Source: Phenylobacterium conjunctum
GTDB lineage: Bacteria > Pseudomonadota > Alphaproteobacteria > Caulobacterales > Caulobacteraceae
NCBI RefSeq assembly: GCF_042679085.1
Contig: NZ_JBHTLQ010000006.1
Span: forward strand, 62,001-126,000
Length of the DNA: 64,000 nt
Direction of reading: 5' to 3'
The notes beneath the pieces were generated by a model that worked only from the letters and a program-made list of their open reading frames with translations, searched no databases and was not told the origin of the DNA. Position numbers and translations under genes: made by a program. Positions 8,755 to 14,808 of the stretch are shown in pieces; the stretch's first letter is position 1, and each line of letters opens with the position of its first letter.

Positions 8755-9932
8755 TGCACTCGCCCCTCAAGATTGACGAAGCCCTGTTCGAGTACGCAAC
8801 GCCGAGGCAGAGGGAGCTCCTAGAGGCGGTCAATCAGTACGGCGGAGCGAGAGCGGCCTCCGCAGCGTTGGGGGTCAACAAAAACCGCTTCCACCAGTCG
8901 CTGAAGGCGGTGAGGAAGCGGGCGGCGCTCCAGGGCTACGCTCCGGACCACGACATGCGCCGCCCCGTGCCGGACGGGTTCAAAGTCAAGGGGGTCTCGA
9001 CCTTCTACGACCGCGACGGCGCCGTGCGCGGCCAATGGGTCAAGTCCACGGCGGACCATGAGCGCCGGGCCGAGCTGCTTCGAGAGGCCGCCGAGGCGAT
9101 GGCGGAAGACCTGCCTCGGTTGGACCCGATAGAGCCTCCGGCCCAGACGATGGCGGCGCTCGCCAACCTCTACACCGTGACCGACTATCACCTGGGCATG
9201 TACGCCTGGGCGGCTGAGGGCGGGGCAGACTGGAGCCTCGACATCGCCGAAAGGACCCTGCTCGCAGCGTTCGGCCAGATGGTCGCCAGCGCGCCGCGCG
9301 CCAGGGTCGGGATCGTCAACATCCAAGGCGACTTCCTGCACACCGACGGCCCGACGCCGGTCACCCCGACGCACGGCCATATCCTCGACGCCTCGGGACG
9401 GTTCTCGCAGATGGTCCGGGCGGCGATCCGAGTTATTCGGCGCGTAGTGGACTTGGCTCTGATGCGCCATGAGCGCGTTGATCTCGTCATCGTGGCCGGG
9501 AACCATGACCTCTCGTCGGCCATGTGGCTCCGTCACATGTTCAGCGCGCTCTACGAGGCCGAGCCCCGGCTGGTCGTCAATGACAGCGAGATCCCATTCT
9601 ACGTCGTCCAGCACGGCGAGGTGATGCTGGGTTTCCACCACGGCCACACGGTCAAGAACGACGCCTTGCCCGGCCTGTTCGCGGCGCAGTTCCCGAAGGT
9701 CTGGGGCGCGACAACGCGCCGATACGCCCACTGCGGCCACCGCCACCACGCCGAAGAAAAGGAGCACGCCGGCATGACCGTCGTGCAGCACCCAACCCTG
9801 GCCGCGCGCGACGCCTATGCGACTTACGGAGGCTGGATCGCAGACCGCGCCGCCCAAGCCATCACCTACCATGAACGGTTCGGCCAGGTCGGCCGGGTCG
9901 TCGTCACCCCTGACATGCTGGAGACCGCATGA
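8754..9932 (+). CDS. Phage HTH/calcineurin-like metallophosphoesterase
   Basis: 392 residues from the ATG at 8754, which overlaps the stop of the small gene upstream; this coupling decides the start over an in-frame upstream codon. Residues 15-60 look like a helix-turn-helix (LLEAVNQYGGARAASAALGV). The rest carries the calcineurin-like phosphoesterase signature in order: TDYHLGM (about 144), GDFLHTD (about 190), AGNHDLS (about 245), FHHGHT (about 295) and CGHRHHAEE (about 326). These supply the two-metal site. Probable nuclease or phosphatase on phage or host nucleic acid. Its place between tail and lysis genes is unusual for an enzyme. Followed by the endolysin with an ATGA overlap. Confidence 0.75.
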   Translation: MHSPLKIDEALFEYATPRQRELLEAVNQYGGARAASAALGVNKNRFHQSLKAVRKRAALQGYAPDHDMRRPVPDGFKVKGVSTFYDRDGAVRGQWVKSTADHERRAELLREAAEAMAEDLPRLDPIEPPAQTMAALANLYTVTDYHLGMYAWAAEGGADWSLDIAERTLLAAFGQMVASAPRARVGIVNIQGDFLHTDGPTPVTPTHGHILDASGRFSQMVRAAIRVIRRVVDLALMRHERVDLVIVAGNHDLSSAMWLRHMFSALYEAEPRLVVNDSEIPFYVVQHGEVMLGFHHGHTVKNDALPGLFAAQFPKVWGATTRRYAHCGHRHHAEEKEHAGMTVVQHPTLAARDAYATYGGWIADRAAQAITYHERFGQVGRVVVTPDMLETA

Positions 9933-10312
9933 CCTTCGCACTCGGCGCCAAGTCACTCGCCCGCCTTGAGGGCGTCCACCCCGACCTTGTGCGCGTGGTC
10001 AAACGCGCCATCGAGATCACGCCCGTCGATTTCACCGTTACCGAGGGCCTGCGGACCGTCGAGCGGCAGCGCGCCCTCGTCGCAGCCGGCGCCTCGCAGA
10101 CCATGAAGTCACGCCACATCACCGGCCACGCGGTGGACTTGGCCGCCCTGGTCCTGGGCGAGGTCCGGTGGGACTGGCCGCTCTACGCCAAGCTGGCCGG
10201 CGCGATGAAGGCCGCGGCGAAGGAACTCGCCATCCCGCTCGAATGGGGCGGGGACTGGAAATCTCTGAAGGACGGGCCGCACTTCCAACTGCCCTGGGCC
10301 AACTACCCGTGA
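9929..10312 (+). CDS. Endolysin, M15-family peptidoglycan peptidase
   Basis: 127-residue zinc peptidase of the M15 (D-Ala-D-Ala carboxypeptidase / L-Ala-D-Glu endopeptidase) family, used by phages to cut peptide cross-links at lysis. Metal and catalytic motifs are visible: SRHITGHAVDLAA (about residues 60-72, His and Asp ligands) and DGPHFQL (about 117, His ligand). No signal peptide is present, so release needs a holin. Coupled to the phosphoesterase gene by ATGA and to the next small frame by TGATG. Length is normal for this class. Confidence 0.85.
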   Translation: MTFALGAKSLARLEGVHPDLVRVVKRAIEITPVDFTVTEGLRTVERQRALVAAGASQTMKSRHITGHAVDLAALVLGEVRWDWPLYAKLAGAMKAAAKELAIPLEWGGDWKSLKDGPHFQLPWANYP

Positions 10313-10428
10313 TGCACGCCCTCGTGACGCTGCGCCTCGGCCCCCGCACCCGCGCCTGGTGCGGCATCTGCCAACGCATCTGGCCGCCGGGCCTGCACTG
10401 GATCGGCCCATGCTCGTCTCCGGCCTGA
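10312..10428 (+). CDS. Possible 38-residue protein in the lysis cassette
   Basis: ATG 10312 overlaps the endolysin stop (TGATG), the same coupling as neighbouring genes. It encodes a short basic, Trp/Cys-containing peptide (AWCGICQRIWPPGLHW near residue 15) with a CxxC pair that could bind metal. It overlaps the next small frame by 19 bases. Too short for a confident coding call; it may simply provide coupled translation to the following gene. Confidence 0.35.
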   Translation: MHALVTLRLGPRTRAWCGICQRIWPPGLHWIGPCSSPA

Positions 10429-10541
10429 TCTTCGTCGCCAAGATGCTCGGGTTCGTCGTGGCCTCGCTCTGCGTCCTGGTGGTGTTCCTGCTCATCGTCG
10501 GCAAGCGCGTCATGCGCCGGCTGCTTCACCCTCGCTCATAG
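10410..10541 (+). CDS. Small single-pass membrane protein in the lysis cassette
   Basis: 43 residues from ATG 10410: a strongly hydrophobic helix (about residues 5-31, GFVVASLCVLVVFLLIVG) followed by a basic end (KRVMRRLLHPRS). This is the layout of a small holin-like or pinholin-like protein. The start lies inside the preceding 38-codon frame, and the stop is 9 bases before the next gene. Coding is supported by hydrophobic character and position; function is inferred. Confidence 0.45.
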   Translation: MLVSGLIFVAKMLGFVVASLCVLVVFLLIVGKRVMRRLLHPRS

Positions 10542-10550
10542 GAGGCCGTC

Positions 10551-10814
10551 ATGGCTGAGCCCGAAACTGCCCCGAAACCTCAAATGGCCCTGCCCGAACA
10601 CCCGATCCGCTCCAACGTGATCTACCAGATGTTCGACCGGCTGTGGCGCCCAGCGCTCGGTTGGGTCGCGTGCCCCATGGCCGTGCTCTATGCGACGGTC
10701 CTGGCCCCCGCGACTGGCCACCCCCTGTCGGACGGATACCTGATCCAGGTCCTGACGTTCTCGGGCGCGATCTACGGCCTCAAGACCTTCGAGAAGACCA
10801 AGGGCGTCGCCTGA
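10551..10814 (+). CDS. Putative holin
   Basis: 87 residues with two hydrophobic helices (about 33-52 and 61-77) and a charged end (LKTFEKTKGVA) that resembles the GTA/phage 3TM holin group, whose members end in a similar EKxKGVA motif. It starts ten bases after the previous stop behind GGAGG (10541-10545), and its stop overlaps the Rz-like start (TGATG). Placement between endolysin and spanin genes supports a holin that permeabilises the inner membrane. The neighbouring 43-residue protein is a competing candidate. Confidence 0.6.
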   Translation: MAEPETAPKPQMALPEHPIRSNVIYQMFDRLWRPALGWVACPMAVLYATVLAPATGHPLSDGYLIQVLTFSGAIYGLKTFEKTKGVA

Positions 10815-11176
10815 TGCCTTTTCTCGCCTCCTGGCGCCTCTGGGCGCTCCTGGCGGCCCTCTTGGCGGCTATTGGGGCCTTCGCCTACGTCCGCCACCTC
10901 CAGGCCGAGAATGGCCGCCAGCGAGCCGCCCTGGCCGCCGCGACCCAGCAGGCCGCGAACAACGCCGAAGCCGTGCGCCAGGTGGACCACTACGAGCACA
11001 CCCAGACCATCATCCGCGAAAGGGCCTCCGATGCTGTCCAAGCCGTCCAAGCCGCTCCCGACGCCTCTGCGCCGCTCCCTGAGGGCCTTCGGGCTGCTTG
11101 GGCTTCTGGGATTGCCAGCGTGCGCGGGAACGGCTCCAGCGGCCTCCCTGACGGTCCCGCAGACGTTCCGCGCTGA
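10814..11176 (+). CDS. Rz-like inner-membrane spanin subunit
   Basis: 120 residues from ATG 10814, coupled to the holin by TGATG. One N-terminal transmembrane helix (about 9-27, LWALLAALLAAIGAFAYV) is followed by a Gln/Ala/Arg-rich periplasmic coiled coil (RHLQAENGRQRAALAAATQQ onward). This is the i-spanin layout. The last third is overlapped in another frame by a lipoprotein gene, as in lambda Rz/Rz1. Spanins fuse inner and outer membranes at the end of lysis. Called by architecture, since spanins are poorly conserved in sequence. Confidence 0.7.
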   Translation: MPFLASWRLWALLAALLAAIGAFAYVRHLQAENGRQRAALAAATQQAANNAEAVRQVDHYEHTQTIIRERASDAVQAVQAAPDASAPLPEGLRAAWASGIASVRGNGSSGLPDGPADVPR

Positions 11177-11354
11177 ATGCGCCGGGCCTTCGACTGACGG
11201 AGTGCTGACGGTGGGCGACCTCGCGGCCTTCTCGATCCGCCAAGCCGAGGCGTTGAAGCTCTGCGACGCCAAGCGGGCCGGGGTCGTCGCCATCGTGGAT
11301 GCAGCCGCCCAGAAGCCTCGAACGTGGTGGCCGATCCGCCTGCCGGGGAGCTAG
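11031..11354 (+). CDS. Rz1-like outer-membrane spanin lipoprotein
   Basis: 107 residues from ATG 11031, starting inside the Rz-like gene in a different frame and extending beyond it. A signal peptide with a lipobox ends at LLGLPAC (cysteine about residue 33), predicting an outer-membrane lipoprotein. The mature part is longer than in lambda Rz1 and has two further cysteines (RAECAG and LKLCDA). The nested arrangement with an i-spanin is the main evidence. It is the last phage gene before the terminators. Confidence 0.68.
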   Translation: MLSKPSKPLPTPLRRSLRAFGLLGLLGLPACAGTAPAASLTVPQTFRAECAGPSTDGVLTVGDLAAFSIRQAEALKLCDAKRAGVVAIVDAAAQKPRTWWPIRLPGS

Positions 11355-11355
11355 T

Positions 11356-11417
11356 CGTGTAAACGAAAGCCCCGTCCGCTTAACACGTCCGCCGGACTTG
11401 TAAGCGGGGCTTACACG
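11356..11417 (+). terminator. Imperfect inverted repeat after the last phage gene
   Basis: CGTGTAA at 11356-11362 pairs with TTACACG at 11411-11417. Inside it AAGCCCCG (11367-11374) pairs with CGGGGCTT (11405-11412), around a GC-rich loop. It begins two bases after the spanin stop. There is no T-run, so it may be a structured 3' end or a recombination-related repeat instead of a simple terminator. Confidence 0.45.
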
Positions 11418-11476
11418 TTCCCAGCGTCGAGCCCACCGGCTCCGCTCCAACCCTTGAGCAATCCTCAAGAGTTCAA

Positions 11477-11506
11477 GGCCCCCGGCTTCGGCTGGGGGCC
11501 TGTTTT
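11477..11506 (+). terminator. Rho-independent terminator of the prophage late operon
   Basis: GGCCCCCGGC (11477-11486), loop TTCG, GCTGGGGGCC (11491-11500), then TGTTTT. A ten-pair stem with one G-U pair and a stable tetraloop makes this a textbook terminator, downstream of the phage genes and before the tRNA. Confidence 0.8.
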
Positions 11507-11630
11507 CGTTTCAGGCCTCGCCATCCGCCGCCGGCAGATCGGACGGGCCGCTTTGAGGGTTTGGTTTAGGGCTCACCCCCGCCTGGCGAGCCGCAAACCC
11601 AAGCGCCGCAACGGATTGGCGCGAAACGAA

Positions 11631-11706
11631 TGGCTCCCCGAGCAGGACTCGAACCTGCGACAAGTCGGTTAACAGCCGACTGCTCTACCAGCTGAGCTAT
11701 CGGGGA
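11631..11706 (-). tRNA. tRNA-Asn (GTT)
   Basis: Reading the minus strand from 11706, a TCCCCGA/TCGGGGA acceptor stem, TAGCTCAGCTGGTAGAGC D-arm, anticodon loop CTGTTAA (anticodon GTT) and GTTCGAGTC T-arm are complete, with an encoded CCA (11631-11633). 76 bases including CCA. Its 3' end faces the prophage, the usual geometry for integration into a tRNA 3' half. The stretch 11355-11815 otherwise holds only the two hairpins described. Confidence 0.95.
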
Positions 11707-11815
11707 ACATCGCTGGAGGCCGGGCGTATAGACTGGCCTCGCCGGTCGCGCAAGCGAGTCGTGGAGACGATCTGCGCTTTCGTGACCGGCCTTAGCAAAA
11801 TCAACAGCTTGGCTA

Positions 11816-12856
11816 TCAGTAGCCGGCCTGCTTGCCGTTCGGCTTGCCGTCGATGATCTGGTCCAGGTACTCGCTGAGGCCGTAGCCGACGAGGTCGCCG
11901 CAGCGGTACTCGGTCATGCCTTCAGTGATGCGGGTCTGGAGTTCGGTTCCATCGGGCGCCGTGCGGCGGTTGCGCAGGGGGATCAGGGACAGGACCTCGC
12001 CGGTGACCTGATACTCCTTGCCGCCCTCGGTCTTCACTCGGGCGCGCAGGGCGGTCTGGTAGCCGGCGTCATCCCAGTCGCTCTCGATCACGCATTCCTC
12101 GATCAGGTCATAGATCCCGTCGCGGAACACCATGCCGCCCTGGCGGGCGCCGCCCTTTCCGTCGCCGATCACCGACAGCATCATCCCGAAGTCGCGGCCG
12201 AAGTTCATCGGGCACCAGCGATACCATTCGATGGCCTGCCAGTGACGCGGGCCCCAGGACTTGTCGCGCAGGCCGTAGCCGGAGATCTCGAAGGTCTCGT
12301 CGCCGACGGTGAAGACGCCCTTGGCCGCGCAGTGCTGTTCGTAGTGCGCCTTGGCGAAGGACTTCTCGGGGTCGATCTCGATGGGGCTGCCGTCCGCCTT
12401 GACCGTCTCGCCGCCGTACATGGGCGAGACGCCCTCATAGTCGAGGGTCAGGGTGCAGGGGACGGTGGGGTTTTCGCGGAAGGCCTTCTTCGGGTCGGCC
12501 ATCTCGTGCGGCCGCTCTAGCAGCAGGACCTTGCCGGAATAGGTGACCCGCAGGTGCTTGAAGGGGGTGACCACCTCGACCTTCAGGCCGCCGGCGTTCA
12601 GCTCCTTGTTCCCCTCGATGGTGGGGCGGGCGAACATGAAGGCCACCCGGCCGTCCGGCAGATAGAGGCAGACGCTCATCTCGGCGTAGTGCTCATTGGG
12701 TCGGTTGCCGACCCGGAACCAGCCGCCCGTCTTCTTCACCGGATCGAAGACGTTGAAGTACATGCTTTCGTTGTAGTTCTTGGCGTCGCCCGGATCGTGC
12801 GGATACTCGTCCTGCGGCTCCAGCCGGGTCTTGAACCCCTGTGGCGTCTTGGCCAT
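11816..12856 (-). CDS. DUF7064/7065-type lipocalin-like protein, function unknown
   Basis: 346 residues from the ATG at 12856, chosen because GAGGGAGG lies just upstream; an in-frame extension to 12946 lacks such a site. The motif YGLRDKSWGPRHWQAIEW (about residues 192-209) is diagnostic of a family of two-domain beta-barrel proteins found in mycobacteria, sphingomonads and Caulobacterales, distantly like AttH/CrtC lipocalins. These often sit near lipid or steroid degradation genes. There is no signal peptide. Enzymatic or lipid-binding role unproven. Its 5' leader contains a minus-strand terminator-like hairpin (12971-12999). Confidence 0.55.
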   Translation of the reverse strand: MAKTPQGFKTRLEPQDEYPHDPGDAKNYNESMYFNVFDPVKKTGGWFRVGNRPNEHYAEMSVCLYLPDGRVAFMFARPTIEGNKELNAGGLKVEVVTPFKHLRVTYSGKVLLLERPHEMADPKKAFRENPTVPCTLTLDYEGVSPMYGGETVKADGSPIEIDPEKSFAKAHYEQHCAAKGVFTVGDETFEISGYGLRDKSWGPRHWQAIEWYRWCPMNFGRDFGMMLSVIGDGKGGARQGGMVFRDGIYDLIEECVIESDWDDAGYQTALRARVKTEGGKEYQVTGEVLSLIPLRNRRTAPDGTELQTRITEGMTEYRCGDLVGYGLSEYLDQIIDGKPNGKQAGY

Positions 12857-12970
12857 CGCGAACCTCCCTCTCGAATGTTGGGGGAAGCGTGCGCGCCTTT
12901 CCCCTGGGGACGCCAAGGGGTTGCGACCGGGTTTGAGGCGGATCAAATCCAGGGCCGGCGCGGCCGGGCC

Positions 12971-12999
12971 AAAAAAAAGCCCGGCGGGTGGGCCGGGCT
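12971..12999 (-). terminator. Minus-strand terminator-like hairpin in the 12857-13195 gap
   Basis: On the minus strand AGCCCGGC (12999-12992), loop, GCCGGGCT (12985-12978), then eight T. It lies about 115 bases upstream of the minus-strand DUF gene and no gene to its right runs on that strand. It may end a small RNA or act as a leader attenuator. The rest of this 339-base gap holds the mpl-side promoter region, including GATTAATC at 13094-13101 flanked by AGAC/GTCT. Confidence 0.6.
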
Positions 13000-13195
13000 G
13001 TTTGAAGTCGGTGATGGTGGGGTGTCTTCAAGGAAGACGCTCACAGACTCGCCCCTGGTGGTTACCTCGGGGTTAACGGCGCCCGTTTAGACTGATTAAT
13101 CGTCTGCAAAGGCGGAATGTCGCAGGCTTGACCCTGGGCGCGAAGACTTGCATCGCGGTCCGAGCGGCGGACGAATTCTCCAGGGGCGAGGCGAA

Positions 13196-14596
13196 ATGCG
13201 CATTCATTTCACGGGCATAGCGGGCGCGGGCATGAGCGCGGTCGCCCTGATGCTGCGTGACGCCGGCCATGAGGTCTCGGGCTCGGACGAGGACGTGTTT
13301 CCGCCGATGTCGACCTATGTGGCCGGCCTGGGCTTCCCGGTGGTTTACCGATTCGACCCTGCGAACCTGCCCGATTCGCTGGACATCCTGGTGCTGGGCG
13401 CCAGCGCCAAGCTGGGCGGCGAGCAGAACCCGGAGGTGGCTGCGGCCCGCGCCCGGGGCGTCAAGATCACCACCTTCGCCGAGCTGGTGGGGGAGGTGAC
13501 CGCCGAGCGCCAGAACACCGTGGTGGCCGGATCGTTCGGCAAGTCCACCTGCACCGCCCTGATGGCTCATGTGCTGAAGAGCGCCGGCGTCGACGCCGGC
13601 TGGATGATCGGGGCGATCTCGCCGTCGTTGCCGGCCACCGGGCATTGGGGGACCGCGCCCCAGATGGTGCTGGAGGGCGACGAATACATTGTCAGCCTGA
13701 CCGACCGGCGCTCGAAGATCGACCTCTATAATCCGCGCGACCTCTTGCTGACCTCGCTGATCCACGACCACGTGAACGTGTTTCCGACCTTCGCCGAGTA
13801 CGAGGCGCCGTTCCTGCGGATGCTGCGGGGCCTGCCCAAGGACGGCCTGGCGGTGATGCGCCATCATCCGGCGATCCAGTCGGTGGCCCATGAGACCGGT
13901 GCGCGGGTGGTCTGGTACGACACCGAACCCTGCGACGGCTGGCACGCCCGCGACGTGGTGTTCGGCGAGGTGAGCCGCTTCGCCCTGGTTGGCCCCGGCG
14001 GCCGCGAGCTGCCGCTGACCACCCAGCTGCTGGGCGCGCACAACATCGAGAACATCGTCGGCGTCAGCGCCTACCTGCTGGAGCGCGGGCTGGTAGGCGA
14101 GGCGGCCTTGGCTGAGGCGATGGCCAGCTTTGGCGGCATCCGTCGCCGCCTGGACCGCGTGACGACGACCTCGAAGGTCCCGCTGATCGAAGGGTTCGGC
14201 TCGTCCTATGAGAAGGCGCGCTCAGCCATCGAGGCCATGCGCCTGCACTTCCCCGAGCGGCCGCTGACCGTGGTGTTCGAGCCGCACACCTTCTCCTGGC
14301 GCTCCAAGGATGCGCTCAGCTGGTACGATACGGTGTTCGAAGGCGCGGCCCAGGTGCTGGTCATCCCGCCGCCGGAACACGGCGCGGCCAGCCACCACCA
14401 GTCGACCTATGAAGAGATCCTGGCCCGCACCGCGGCGACCGGCGTGCCGACCAGGGCGGTGCGGTCGAATGAGGATGCGACTGCGGTTCTGTCAGGTCTG
14501 AAGGGCGACGAAGCCGTCCTGCTCCTGTCCTCCGGGCCCTTGCTCGGACTGCCTGACACGCTCCCGGCGGTTATGGACCGGCTGTACGGCGGCTAG
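13196..14596 (+). CDS. mpl: Mpl-like Mur ligase with altered motifs
   Basis: 466 residues, the length of UDP-MurNAc:tripeptide ligases (Mpl), which return recycled murein peptides to the cell-wall pool. ATG 13196 is chosen because it opens the Rossmann-like start MRIHFTGIAGAGMSAVALML seen in MurC/Mpl; an upstream in-frame start adds 16 unrelated residues. The central domain has EGDEYIVSLTDRRSKIDLYN, matching the Mpl EADEYD...DKRSK region. However the P-loop reads GSFGKST where Mpl/MurC have GTHGKT, and the usual DDxxHHP region reads IEGFGSSYEKARS. The ligase fold is clear, the substrate uncertain. The gene symbol is tentative. Confidence 0.65.
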   Translation: MRIHFTGIAGAGMSAVALMLRDAGHEVSGSDEDVFPPMSTYVAGLGFPVVYRFDPANLPDSLDILVLGASAKLGGEQNPEVAAARARGVKITTFAELVGEVTAERQNTVVAGSFGKSTCTALMAHVLKSAGVDAGWMIGAISPSLPATGHWGTAPQMVLEGDEYIVSLTDRRSKIDLYNPRDLLLTSLIHDHVNVFPTFAEYEAPFLRMLRGLPKDGLAVMRHHPAIQSVAHETGARVVWYDTEPCDGWHARDVVFGEVSRFALVGPGGRELPLTTQLLGAHNIENIVGVSAYLLERGLVGEAALAEAMASFGGIRRRLDRVTTTSKVPLIEGFGSSYEKARSAIEAMRLHFPERPLTVVFEPHTFSWRSKDALSWYDTVFEGAAQVLVIPPPEHGAASHHQSTYEEILARTAATGVPTRAVRSNEDATAVLSGLKGDEAVLLLSSGPLLGLPDTLPAVMDRLYGG

Positions 14597-14607
14597 GCCC
14601 CCCAGTT

Positions 14608-14770
14608 CCCTTCTCCCCTTGCGGGAGAAGGTGGCCCTGCGGAGCAGGGTCGGATGAGGGGTTTCTCAGACCCCTCCGAGAATACAATTCAGCGACGCGA
14701 CGGAGAGGGGAGTGCGACCCCTCATCCGTCGGGCTGCCGCCCGACACCTTCTCCCACAAGGGGAGAAGGG
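14608..14770. repeat. 163-bp palindromic intergenic repeat element
   Basis: The ends are near-perfect inverted copies: CCCTTCTCCCCTTGCGGGAG at 14608 onward against CACCTTCTCCCACAAGGGGA up to 14770. An inner pair, TCGGATGAGGGGT against ACCCCTCATCCG, also folds. It fills the gap between the convergent Mur ligase and acyl-CoA dehydrogenase genes. This kind of CTTCTCCC...GGGAGAAG element is common between genes of Caulobacterales and related groups. No coding capacity. Confidence 0.75.
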
Positions 14771-14808
14771 ACGTGACGTGGTCAGCATTGCGACCCTGAG
14801 GTCTCTGC

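Noticed and set aside
1..11354. Gene transfer agent rather than prophage
   Set aside because: The lysis cassette, SPRY and fibre-like genes and HTH-phosphoesterase are not GTA genes, and the usual GTA tail genes (DUF2163, NlpC/P60 peptidase) are absent.
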